Shown here: positions 1-13,177 of the stretch, piece by piece
Numbering within the stretch: position 1 is the stretch's first letter
How the letters are laid out: every line of letters starts with the position of its first letter
NCBI GenBank assembly: GCA_018398765.1
Contig: JAHBMJ010005837.1
Span: forward strand, 1 to 63,533
DNA length: 63,533 nucleotides
Direction: 5' to 3'
DNA from: Chromera velia
Taxonomy: Eukaryota; Sar; Chromeraceae
Position numbers and translations under genes: made by a program
Notes under the pieces: generated by a model
Told to the model about the DNA's origin: nothing
Databases searched by the model: none
Seen by the model: the letters and a program-made list of their open reading frames with translations, nothing else

Positions 1-27
1 CCCCCCCCCCCCCCCCCCCCCCCCCCC
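1..27. other. Homopolymer C run at window start
   Basis: The first 27 bases are all C, and the last 50 bases of the window are also C-rich. Runs like this at both edges look like contig-end or gap-edge sequence rather than biology. No telomere repeat is present next to either run. Confidence 0.6.
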
Positions 28-274
28 TCCATTCATTTTGATCTGGCACTCTCCCAAAGAGAAAGGGGGACCGATCAACAACGCACTTGACCCGAAGCCT
101 GAAATGCGAATAGTTCTCAGCCATTCACAGTCACATGAACACATGCTCATTGATGCATCTGACATGCAGGAGGACGCCTTGAACGAACACAAGGACTCTC
201 TCTGCCTTTGCTTTTGTTGCATGGCATTACGCTCTTGTTGCTGAAATGCTTGCCTGCATCTCTTCACGTTCACC

Positions 275-537
275 CGTTTCTGCACTCACTCTCTTTAAAG
301 CACAATGGAAGAAAGCCAGATAGACGCATTCAGTTTCCGTTTCTGCACTCACTCTCTTTAAAGTACAATGGAGGAAAGTCAGATAGACGCATTCAGTTTC
401 CGTTTCTGCACTCACTCTCTTTAAAGTACAACGGAAGAAAGCCAGATAGACGCATTCAGTTTCCGTTTCTGCACTCACTCTCTTTAAAGTACAATGGAAG
501 AAATCCAGATAGACGCATTCAGTTTCCGTTTCAGCAG
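275..537. repeat. 63-bp tandem repeat, four copies
   Basis: Four near-identical 63-bp units begin at 275, 338, 401 and 464, with a partial fifth from 527. Units differ by a few substitutions and no indels. Because 63 is 21 codons, the array is open on both strands. It lies just past the stop codon (544-546) of the minus-strand helicase, so it would fall in that gene's 3' UTR or flank. Confidence 0.9.
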
Positions 538-543
538 GAGCCA

Positions 544-823
544 CTACGCACAAAAGCCCTTTCCGCTGCCTCTTCCTCTGACCCACCTCGGGGTTGCCTC
601 TGCTTGCCCTGCTACATCCCCTCCCTCCATCTTTTTTTTCTTGGCGGCACGCTCTCTCCTCTCCAGTTCTTCTTCTTCTGCTTGAAGGAGGGATCTGAAG
701 GTCTCCTGTGAGGCATCGAGGAAGGCAAGACCTCCAGGGGGCTTCCACGCAGTCTGCACGATGAAGGAATGGATGAATGAATGAATGCATTCAATCAAAA
801 ACATCGGAAGGAGGAGCCTGACC

Positions 824-879
<56 letters not shown>

Positions 880-899
880 GTGTGTGTGTGTGTGTGTGC

Positions 900-935
<36 letters not shown>

Positions 936-3309
936 AAGGAACCCAAGCAGGGAGAGAGGGAAGAAGAAAAGAAATCCGGCAAGAACCACAGCAAAAAGAA
1001 AAAGTCTGATCGAATTCTTGCATCACTTCTACCCATCGAGTTTCCCCCTCTACCGCAGTTCCTCGTGAGACATCTTTCTTTCTACCGTGTCTCCACTTGA
1101 TTGGCGAGATGATTCTCATTACTTACATAAATCAGTCATCTTTTTCTGTGCTCTTTCTGAAGAAGAACAAGAAGAAGAAGAAAAGATGCCCAGGAAAACT
1201 GCCCCCCCCCTTGATCGTGCCATGCAAGCCACATGGCAGCCCCAAGGGAACAACACAGCGCAGACGATCGAGAGCCCCGAGCAAGGCTGTAGAGGTCCCT
1301 GAGGAATCTGATCAACACATGTACATGTGCATGCATGCCTGCCAAACCTGACCGGATATCTCCCGTAGTACTCTCTGAGAAATCTAGGGAAGAAGGTGAC
1401 CACTGGCTTGGACACTCGAATCAGAGCCTTGTTCTTCTCAAAATGGCGAATCTGTGTGCACACACAAAAGAGACAGGACAAGCAGGCAGAACGAATGCTT
1501 TTTGTCCGGTCCCTCTCATTGCGGCAGCAACACGAGCAGAGGCAGGCACTACACAGACACAGGCTCGGACCTAAAAGAGCTGCTGCATGGAGAGAGAGAT
1601 CGAGGCCGAAGTTTATATCGCCCGTCGGCAATCCATAAAATACATTGCAGGGCCCCCACCCGACAGACAGATGGATGGATCGACAGACTAACCGACCGAC
1701 CGACCGACCGACCAGACTCCTCCATTCTCTGTTCTTCACTAAGTGCCGCGCACATCCGATCACGAAAATGTTCGACCGGGCTCTGGTCAGTGCGACATTC
1801 ATTCTTCTTTTGTCTGCCAGGAATCCGATAGAGCTCTTCCGGGAGTGGGCGCGGACGCTGGAGAAGATCACCATTTCCTTCTCCCTCCCTTGGAATCCGT
1901 CCACCGTGTTCACATCGATCGGACAGGGGCGAGAGGCAGGCACCTGCTTTTTGGCAGATAGAACGAAAAAAAAGAATGAATTAATGTGCAGCATAGTCAC
2001 TGCGTGTTTTTTCCACACACGAATGAAGCGAAAGCAAAGGAGGCACAGTCACTGTCTCCAGATTGTGGGCTGATCCAGCGAGAAAACAGAATCCCAAATT
2101 ACGAAGAGTTTGCGGTCGACTGATCGGGCAAGCAGCAAGAGGATGTGTCACTTCTAACTCCCCTTTTCATTTTGCTCTATGTAAAAAGCAGATAAGGAAA
2201 GAGAAAAAAAGAAAAAGACAAAAGAGCAAACGCTCACTCAGTCAGTATGGCCAAGAAAGATGCAGACTCAAGCGGCCCTCAACTTCACATCTCCTCATTG
2301 TATCCCATGCAACCCCTAAAATCACATGGTGCATATGGCTCCTTCCACATGAGATAGGACGCGAAAGAATGGAAAATACTTTGCAATCGAAACAGATGCA
2401 AAAAAATGAATGGGAGCACGCACCGTCAAAAATCGATTTTCGGACACGGGGTGTTTGGTTCACACTCAAGAGCTGGATTTTGAGTTCTTTTCATGCTCAA
2501 TTGCATACTCAGCAGAGAGACAGACAGATATGCACAAACGGCAACGAACCGCCAACCGCCATTTCCTGCATGGTGACAGGTTGACGACGAGACGGAGCGA
2601 TCGAAAAAGGCATCCATCGGCGCATGCACGCCACAGATACGCAGGCAGTTGGTAGGACAAACAGACCGACCATGAGAAGAGCCCTGAGTCTGCTCCTGAT
2701 CAGTTGGACTTGCTCTGCGTACGGAGTCACGACAGCCAGTTGAGATGTCACATCCTCCTCTGGGGCCTGCAGGCAACGATCGAGATGGACAGACAGCGTG
2801 TTGTGTCTTGTCTCTTTTTCATTTCCTTTCACAAGCGAGATGGGCAGGCACGGACAGACCGGTAGATAAATGGGCACACAGATCCAGCTGTGTGAGTTGC
2901 ATCAGCATTTAAGTCTAGCGGGGGAACCCGAGGAGAGTCCCTCATTGTCGCTTCCCCATCTATTTTGTGTATCTGCGCCTGGCTTTCTGTTTGCAACAAA
3001 GCTCTGCTGAAATTCTGGAAGCTTCTTCCCCTTCTCCTTTGAGCAACGAGATAAGCACGCATGCAGGAGAAGTCGACTAAGGGATCACGCTCGTCACAGC
3101 GGTCACGAGGAGCCGACGCACGCACCAACCATTTTCATGAGAAGGTCCACTAGGTGCGTCACAAAGAGGGCCTCGTCGGGATTCGTCAGGGACGTTCCAG
3201 AGACCTGAAGGGAGGGAAGGTAGGAAGGAAAGAAAGACGGAAGGAGGAACCAAGAAAGGGAAGACAGAAGGAAAATGGACAGGTCAACGAAACTAAGCTT
3301 CGTACTTCA

Positions 3310-3378
<69 letters not shown>

Positions 3379-4303
3379 GAAAACGTTGATGGAACCCCGA
3401 GAGCCCACCGGAAACGCATCGCATAAAAAGTTGCGTACAAAAGCAAAAGGAGATGAAACAGAAGACGGAATTAACAGCACGCTCGAGGATCACATTCTGA
3501 GAATTCATCAATCCGTGTTTGCCTGCTGACTTCTTCTCTGGAGAGCATATCGAAGAACACGGCCGGTTGAAACGAAGGGAGCGCATGCCATGGGCACTTT
3601 CTCACAAGATCCAGGATCTGGGGGGCGTCTTTCAGGTTGCCCTCGTAGAAGCTGCATGAGCAAAGTAGCAGTGGAACCGAAAAAACAAATTAATCGCCAA
3701 GTCCATCAAAGTTCACTAAACTTTCCCACAGGGGTGCCAAAGGAGAGAAAAATACACGCAGGGGTGAAACGGTGTAGCCGAGCCGACATGCATGCACGTT
3801 CCACGTTCAGAGAAATTAAGAAAAACGGCCGCACAGACAGAGGGAAGAAAGACATTCAGAAAAGAATTGAGGGCGAAAATAAGATAGGCAGAAACGAAGA
3901 AAAAAGGAACACAAACATGGAAGAAACAGAGGACAGGGTGAAGAGAGCCAGAAAGAACAACGCAACCAGAGAAAGATAGGATGACACGCGGAAGGACGGA
4001 CTGGCAGGAGGGCCACCGGGAGATAAGGGGGTGCATTCTGTACTGGACCGTCAATCTCTGCACGGGGTGCTTGGCCTTTTCGAGTCGCTGGAAGAGGGAC
4101 TGGTCGTATCCCTGAAGACAGGCGGGCAAAATTTGAGGAGGAGGAACAGAAAGCATTTGACGCAGATGCAGGCACAGGAAGATAGACACACATAAATGGG
4201 CAGGGAAAAGGATACAGAGAGACAGATACGGAGAGCCGCAGGAAGATACAGGACGGCACAGGTATGCACACAGGTACGACAGACACACCACACAGAGATA
4301 GAT

Positions 4304-4354
<51 letters not shown>

Positions 4355-4703
4355 TACAAAGGAACATGAGTTTCCTTTTTCTCGGTTGCTACACACGTGG
4401 ATGCGCATGCATGAGCGCATCAAATGTACCAGACAGGAGAGACGGAGAAATCGCGGGGCTGGACAGGGCGTCTGTGTGAGCGTCGTATGCAAACCCCACA
4501 TGCCGATTCAACCCTCAAACCAATGAATGCACTCACTCAGTCACTCACATGATCCTCGGCTGTCTGAGAGAAGACCGTAGCAGGCAGCTGTTTGGGGTCT
4601 CCCACTAAAATCAAACGCCTGCAGCCCAACTTCAGAGGCACGAGGGTGGACAACTCGACTCCCTGCGATCATGGAGACAAACAGAAGCGGGAAGAATCTG
4701 AGA

Positions 4704-4748
<45 letters not shown>

Positions 4749-7700
4749 CTCTTGTGTTGTGCGCAAAGGGAGGAAGACCGTTGCAAAGGGGAAGAGGAGA
4801 GAAGTCATGGCGGCACAAAACGAGGGTCACAAAAGCAAATGAACGGCACTCAATTTCGTGAATTTTGGAATCGGCATACAAAAAAAAAGAAAAGTGCCTC
4901 GCCAAATCGAAACCGGCAGCGTTCGTGGATTTGCTTCCCGACAGGTTCGTAGGTTCGTCTCGTTGCTCAGATATTAACCCAACCGTTCGCTTTCCTTTTC
5001 CTGATATCTTTCTTGCAGCTGTACTGTCCACCGACCTGGCTCGCTTCATCGACCACGACTGTGTCGAAGTCTCCAGGGAAGATCGTGAGGTCCCGAGCCC
5101 CACAGACGGACAGAGTTGCACAGACAACCTGAGCCTCTTGGAGGATCTCAAGCTTCAGAGACTCGAGTGCAGAGGCTCCGTGGGCTGCAAAGAAGCGGCA
5201 GAGGAAGAAAAGGGAGAAGCAGACGAAAAAAAAAAGTGAAAAGGGATACAGATCGGCTTCATGGAAAACTGAGTGCAAACGAAGCGACGGACGAAAACAA
5301 CGGGGGGACCAACTCAAACGACTGGGCCACTCAAGAAGAAAGAGCATAGAAGAAATGGAGAGAAACAGACACCAGCGAAGCAAAAGAATAGGTAAGTCAG
5401 TCAGCCAGCAGCCTACGAGTAAGGATCACAGTAGAATTCAGTCAGAAGAACACATACCTCCGGCTCTAGAGGCGAGAGCTTTTGCCCTCTTCTGCGCGAG
5501 TACTTCCAAGGAATAGTCTTTGATTGCTGGGTGGAGGTTAGGACCGACGCGAACGACCTGCATGCAGACCACGTGCGATCGATCAATTAGATTTGCTCGA
5601 TTTACTCTACGCGACGAAGCAAATCCGTAATTCTCTACGAAGTCACAGACAGAGCGTGCTGTGTAGTGTACACCCAACCTTCTCATGTCTTCTTCCTGTA
5701 ACATCACCTGATTATCACAGAAGGAAGAAAACAAACGAAAACCCAGGGAACAGAAGTGAACATTCGCTTTCCAATTAATTACGTCGTTCGAATATTCCAC
5801 AGGACCGCACATGTACAAAAAGACAAAATCACAGGAGAATGAATGGCCTTTCTGCATCTCTTCCAACTACCGAACTCCATCTTTTCCCATCAACTTCGGG
5901 GAGCCTATCCTTTTCTTTTCTTTTCCATGTGTCTAGTGCTCAGTTGACGAGATGCAGCATGATGACCCCGACTCAGCCACCCACCCTGGGCTTGTATCGC
6001 TTTCCCTCCTGGTCGAAGAGACCGTCCTCGGGCCCCGTGCTGACGATGCGTCTGACGATTTCGTCAATCGCCGCGTTGGACGGTGCACAGACCAGCAGTC
6101 GTCTGCAGTGCAACAATGCGGGACAGGGACAGGCAGGCAAATCGTCCGTCCAGCTTGTACATAGTGGTTGTGGTCATATCTTTCTGGTCATCCCCGGCGT
6201 GACAGCAGCCCACGGTGTTGCCTCCTCTTTCCACTATTTTCCACTTGTGCAAGGAAGCAAGACGGCCACTGACTGTCTTGTCTGACTGACTTGGGCACCT
6301 CTTTGTGCTGCACCTTCTCGAGGACGATCACTCTGTCTGTCTCGTGGGCCGTTGGGAACTGCACGGAAACACACACATGCCATTGTACAGGTATACCCAA
6401 AAAGCGTAAAGGAGATGCTCATTTCACTTGGGAGGGAGGGCGGAGACATCCAGACAGGGCATGTACGAGTGCTTTTACGCACAGTGGGCGGCAAAGAAGA
6501 ACAGAAACGAGCGGATTTCAGTGCGGGAAATAAACAGAGAGTCAACAAAGAGAAACATGAAGCGAAGGAGTGCAACACTAGTCTTGTCCCTCTGCCTCAG
6601 CTGACGATCAGACGGGCAAAGGGAGTTTGAAACTTTTCTTGGAGTCTTTGAGTGCTCACCTGATTTTGTTTGTGAGGATCTTCAAGCCTGTAGGAGAGTC
6701 TGTCAAGCCTGCACTCAATCAGCGAGTGAGAGAGAAAAGGTCGGCAAAGACGAGAAAAGTGAAATGATCATCTCGATACGCATACAGGGAAAGCGAGAGA
6801 GACCGCACGCGCGCGTGCGAGAGAACGAGACAAGCAAACACCGAAGCAGACAGACAAGTACAGCGCGCACACTCTGAAAGTTGTGAATGCGTTCACTTCA
6901 CTGATGCGATCCATGAAGTCGTTACTCCTTCCCTCCATGCCCTCACTATGTACAAAGAAAGACGCAAAATCCACAACCGGGTAACGAACCAGTGTGCCAA
7001 GTCGTCTCCGTCCGAGTCCTCTTCTGGTGGCCCGAATAACCAGGGCTGCGCGTGGGTCCAGTGCACTCGCATGCGTTCTGCAACTGTGGCAGGGTCTTCC
7101 CCCGAGCCGCTGCTGGACTCATCTGCGACCTGTGCATTAATGTGCATTTTTTGCAGTGTGCTTCTGGAGGGGAATTGAAGGACAAGAACTGGAGCGGGAG
7201 TTGGTCTTCCCTTTCAATCAGGATGCATGACGGGCAGGGCTGAACGTTGCCATCCAAAGTTGTATGCCTATACGGACTGGGACTGACTGTGTGCCTCGCC
7301 GTTGGCTTTTCTCCTGCAGTTTGCATGGTTGCCTCTCTCGATTTTCCTCTGTCGATTTCTTTGAAAGGAATGTGGCAGAGACACAAAGCCGAGAGACTTA
7401 TGCAAAGCATTGGTAACATGCATGCACATTCTGTCAATGTGTAGATGCAATCAATCCATCTATCTGTACGCGGCCTCTCTCATGCCCGTATCTGCAGGTC
7501 ATGACACAGTCGCACAGAAACTGTGCGCACTGTACTTTTTCGAGCCGCTTGTAAAGGCCAGCACGCGGATCGAGAGATCGGGTGGATCTGCAGCGAGACA
7601 AAAAACCAACATGACCTGATGCAGAGCACGCCTACCTGCTCGAGTGCTTTGGGTGAAAGAGCCGGGTCTCCGACGCGCCTCTTCTTTTCCTTTTGCGCCG

Positions 7701-8473
7701 CCTCCTGAGAAGAGAAGAATGGGCGGAAGAAGGTCAAGTAGGCAAGGCAAACGAAGAAAAATTATGAGAATCCAAGAAGCGTGCGAGTGAAATTCCATCC
7801 AGCATATCTGAATAAGATCTGTTCGTGCCTTCCCGCGTTTGCCGAAAGAACAGCATTTCTTGAAAGGAACAGCTTCTTTGTCTAATTGCATGTACAAAGG
7901 TCTTTGGAGAACGAGTCGTTTTATGCACGTGGGCCGATAGAAGAGCGTTCCACACTCTCAGCCGACTTCAAGGCACTGATTTGTCACGCTGCACGTACTT
8001 TCAAGAATGAAAAAAACAAAAACCATTTGCATGCAAGCAGGCGGACTTTTGCCTTTGCCCCCCCCTTCGGCTTTGCCCCCTGCTGTTGCTGTTGAATCAA
8101 GGACGACGAAGACCTTTGCCCGCCTGCCTTCGCGCAGAGAAGAACAGAGAGGACCGCAATGATCGTGCTCGTCTTCCCGGTCCCTGCACCCACCCATGCA
8201 CCCACAGAAAGAAAGAAGCATCATGCACGTGCCGTCCGCCCCTTCATCCCTCTGTCCTCATGTAATCCATCCGTTGATTCGATTCAAACAGGCAGGCCAG
8301 CTGGAGGCAATCATACTTTCGTGCGCAGGCACATGGGCTTGAGCAAGGACGACGGCCATACGAGCAGACTTATATTCCTCCCCAGTCTTTGAGATGCGAC
8401 CATGCAGGTACATGTCCCCGTCCCTTCCTCCCTCCCTCCCTCCCTCCCTCCCTCCCTCCCTCCCGAGAGAGAG

Positions 8474-8520
<47 letters not shown>

Positions 8521-11500
8521 GACAGATACAGAGAGAGAGCCTAGAAAGACAAACAAACAGAGAGAGAGAGAGAGAGAAGTGGGCAAGAGAGAATGAGCAC
8601 AAACGAACAGACAGAGAGACAGAGAGAGAGACCGACCAGGAGGGCCCTGAATGAGCGTGACGCCAGAGGGTTTTAGACATTCCTCGAAAGCCTTCACCTG
8701 GCTCACGTTGTACCTGCATGCATCAGAGCGGTAAATCAATTGTCGCTATCAAAAAAGGACGGCGGAAACTAAGCATCTGGCCACTCAGCCTCCCATCTCT
8801 CCTCTGCCCGATCAACGAAAAAGGTTTCAAATTACTTTCACCGAGCTCACCGCATCAAAGACGGAACGAATCAATTTAGACAGCAGAAATTCGGTGGGTG
8901 GGGGCGGCAGGCCCGTCGTCTTACTTCCCAGACAGGGACTTCGAGAAGACGGACAGAAAAGTGCAAAAGAAGAAGAGGCAAATGGATGGACAGGCAGAGG
9001 AACGAACCGACCCACCCACCGACCGGCGCCGGAGAGCTTGCAGGAGACCCCCGGGAACCTGCAGAGAAGAACGTGCAGGGCCCGGTTACGGGGTTGGGAA
9101 GGGAAACGACGTGTTCACACACACGCTCGCAAACTACCTCTCTCTCTCTCTCTCTCTCTCTCTCAGAGACAACAGATAGACACATAGAGANGGGGGGGGG
9201 GGGGGGAAGAAAGAGAGACAAAATGAACGAACGAACGAACGAACGAACGAACGAACGAACGAACGAATGAATGAATGAATGAATGAATGAATGAATGAAT
9301 GAATGAGAGGAGAGAGAGCAAAGTCCGAACTTCAAGAGGAAAGAAAAACTAAAACAGTTGAAGAGAGGAAAGACGACCTCCAACTCTGTACCCTTCCCCC
9401 CGACCTTTTTCGTTCTGCTCAGTGTTAGCCCACAGAGGCTTTCTGAATTGACAAAAGTGTAGACATACGTGCACATTCTTGCAAACAGGTTGGCTTGGTG
9501 ACCTGTTACTCTGCGGAGTCAGCATCTTCTCTTCGTTTCTTCCTCTTTTCTTTCGTTTGTGTCCCTTTCCTTTTGCTTTTCCTTTCGGCCAACCCTAAAC
9601 TCTCCCTCTCACCTCACCGTCAGTCTCTGTCGGAGCTTGAGATCTCTCTGCTGCTGTCTCCAATTTTTTGCCTCAGCTGCCGCAGCCTGCACGCAGAAAA
9701 GACAAAATCGCATTCACCATGTTCTAAGCAGTTGGGAAATGAGTATGGACTCATATAAAAGGAAGCGAAAGCAACATCGCCGACATGCTCACCATACCGT
9801 ACACTGCCTTTCTTCCGTTACAAGATTACAGAAATAAGGACCGACTTCAAGCGACTCTCCCACAACGTCGGCTGTCGGATTCCCCCCTCCGACCGAGGGA
9901 TCGGATCTGAGGAGGTCATTGAGGATCATCAGATGCGGCACTGAGTGCAGCGCCTGCAGGTGGTAGAATAAAATTGCATGCATGGGTGCGATCCACCTGT
10001 ACATATGTTCATATATGCTTGGCACAATAGGAAGAGGTTGATTGAGCATAAGGAACGTGCAACTAGAAGATGCGACTGCATCTGGGTACACCCACGCATC
10101 TAAACACGACCTGCAATCAGAGTATATCTGCATATAGACTTGCCATGCCAATGCAGGTTTTCGTCTAACGTGCAAGTGGACACTTCTGCTTTCGGAAAGA
10201 AAGAAAAAAACGTACGAGAGCCCACTGACCGACCTGATACTCTCTGTGACAGGTCGCCATGTTCATGATTCTACTCACAAACCTGCAATTCGCAATTCGT
10301 TACATTCGACCTTCTCTTCTGTTCTCGTCTCTTCGAGACAACACGGATATGCCTCAGAGCAACAGATAACAGATTCAATTAATGGGTGTAGCAGACAAAC
10401 CGAAAAATACAAAAAGACATCTATCTCTCGGGTAATTCGGCCATGAACAACGTTGGAATCGCGCGGCCCTTGTCTGTCTGCGTTTCATTTTGACGACCTC
10501 TGGGGTCGGCTTACAGATGCTGATGGGTCAGTCGGCCTGCAGAAAGAAACCTGAAGACCGTGCAGGAAGGACAATGAATTTGATGCAGAGCTGCTGATTT
10601 TCTTTTCACACGCTTCCCTCAACGACCCCTTTCTGGTCGACTCCTTCATTGCCTGACTGAATGGTTGCCTGCACGATTAATCGTACGCCTGACAGACAAG
10701 AACGCACCATGGGTCGCGTGGGTTGTTCAGAGCTCTTGCGACGTTCACAAAACGTGTGTTGTCTCCGTCATCAGACTGAAGGGCTGCCTTCACCTGCAGA
10801 GTGTCAGTCGGTTTGCAAACACACGAAGAAGAAGTTAACAATGAAAACACATTCGTTCTCTGACCAATTTGTCAACCCATGTTCCCTCTTGCGCTTGGCG
10901 CTGTCTTCATCTTTTCCTCTCTCAAACACATCAGCGAACAAACTCTTTCATCCGCTTTCTTTCGGACAGACAAAGGCAAAGAGAAAAAGGAAAGTCAAAG
11001 GAAGAGAAACAAAAACACTGGAGTAGAGAGTCAACAAAGAACCCATGCAGCCTGTCCATTTCCCTCTTTATCTCACACAAGTGAACACACTCGCCATTCA
11101 ACTACCCGCCTGCAGGATTCCGGACGTAGAGGAACCCTCCACAAGAGCCAACAGGTGCGTTGCGCAGGGTTCCTTAAAGCTCTCGTTTTTTGAAAGAAGG
11201 ACCAGGTCCGAGTGCGAGTACTCATCGATACGCGACTGAGGTCCCAGCTTCCTCTCAAGCTGCAGTTATGGGCCACCCACCACAGATGGTCACACACGCG
11301 TGCAGGAGTGTGAGTGTAGAAATGCGATTAGTTTTTCGGTTGCATGTTTCTTTTTGACTTGTTACTTGGACCAGCTCCTGACTTATTATGACAAATCAAG
11401 AGCATTTCCGACGCTGAATCAGTCGTCGAATAAAAAAATTCAAGCCTTCCTCCACCCGCCTGCCTGTTTGCTGTCTAGTCTCTCTTCTTATGCCGAACCT

Positions 11501-12603
11501 CTGTCCCACACCCCACCTGGCCGGTCCAATGGAATCTCGTCTACAACTGTCCTGCAACCCCAACCTGCCCAGCCCCCCCCGGCTTTTCCTTCATGAAAGA
11601 GAGAAAGAAGCAAACGTCTCACCTCAACCGTTTCCTCTCCAATCCACCCTTTTTCGTTGAACCAGACAAAAGGCAAGCAAAAGAGTGAGGACAAAACCGA
11701 CCTCTAATCGCACGACTTGTCCGTCTACGCGACATGTGATCTGCATGCAAGTCGACCAAAAACAAAAAGAAACGGTTCGCGATTCCTCTGCGACCGTCAA
11801 CATACGCTCTCTCTCTCTCTCTTCCTCTCTCGCGGGCGCGCGGGCGCGTACACGCACACACACACGCACGCACACAGATAGATGAACGCATGCACGGGGG
11901 TAAACAAACGAAGAAAAGTAAAGTGGATGAGAGGGAGAGGCCGGCGATGCGGAGAGGAATCTTTGCAGGACCCACAGACAGAGAGAGAGAAGAAAGAGAG
12001 AGAGCGAGAGAGTGGGGGNGGGGGGGGAGGGAGGGAGGGAGAGAAAAGATCGAAGATCAGCACGAGGGGTGGAAGAGGAACTGACAATACAGGCCTCTTC
12101 AGATATGCGCATTTCGAGAGTTTTAGCTCTGTCAATGGTTGCCCTCGTCTCGATCATGAAAAGGGGCTCAAACGCCTGGATGTACTCCTGGACAGACGCA
12201 AATCTGCAGCACCCAGCCCGCTTGATCAGTTCAGACCCCCATCCATCCATCCATCCATCCAACCATCCATCTTCTGATGCATGCATGCAGGCAAAGATGA
12301 ACATACAAAGGTCCACTTGTTGAAGAAACAATGCAATGAGAAAAATTAGTATGGACAGATATCTGCGCGCAGGATCGTTCGCAAGAACTCAAGAACACAT
12401 TGAGAACTTCCGACGATCCAATACAGCATCCGCAGATGTTGAATCGGTCCGAACAGGTGCATACCGATCAAAATGCACATTCTGGAAGTAACATCTCGTC
12501 ATACTGAGAGAAAAGGAAGGTTTGAAAAACCTGACATGGCGAGTAGGGCCGTAGAGCAATTTGGCAGAAAAGTGTTTGCAATTATGAGCCTTCGTTCGGC
12601 CGT

Positions 12604-12642
<39 letters not shown>

Positions 12643-12810
12643 TATCTTTCTTTCTGTGTGTGTGTGACGACTGTATATGGACTGGTCTTCTTTGTCAGTT
12701 CCTTCCGCACTCTCTTCAGAGTCCCTCTCTCTCCCTGCACTTCCCTTTTCTCCAGAAACAAACACACGCACAGACGGACACAAGCACGCACGCAAACACA
12801 CACACACACA

Positions 12811-12880
<70 letters not shown>

Positions 12881-13129
12881 GCCCTACCTGATGGGGAGGG
12901 CCTCGACGAGTTTCCCCTCTTTTTTGTATCCTTCCACAAGCTTATCTCTCTTCGGAACAACGTCATCCGTCCTTGCAGGCTGCCCTTCTGCTCCTGCGCC
13001 ACCCTCTGCCTCTGTCTGCCTCTTCTGCTCCTCTCTTTGCTTCTGAACGGCCAGAGGCACCCGGTCGTCCCGAATGTCTTCAAAGAAATCCCACTGAAGA
13101 ATCACTCTGCAGACAATCGTGGAGACAAA

Positions 13130-13177
<48 letters not shown>

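Noticed and set aside
208-1100. Overlapping ORFs through the 63-bp repeat and the CT/GT/GA satellites
   Set aside because: They are translations of low-complexity repeats; only the 544-705 minus segment fits the helicase frame and splice phase.
8425-8525. Regular repeats that might suggest a CRISPR array
   Set aside because: They are simple tetranucleotide satellites without spacers, in a eukaryotic intron.
12395-12482. Candidate helicase exon (reading NVHFDRYAPVRT)
   Set aside because: Exon 12888 joins exon 12203 directly in the correct phase and gives the expected PIRFASVQEY; the insertion would break the conserved region.
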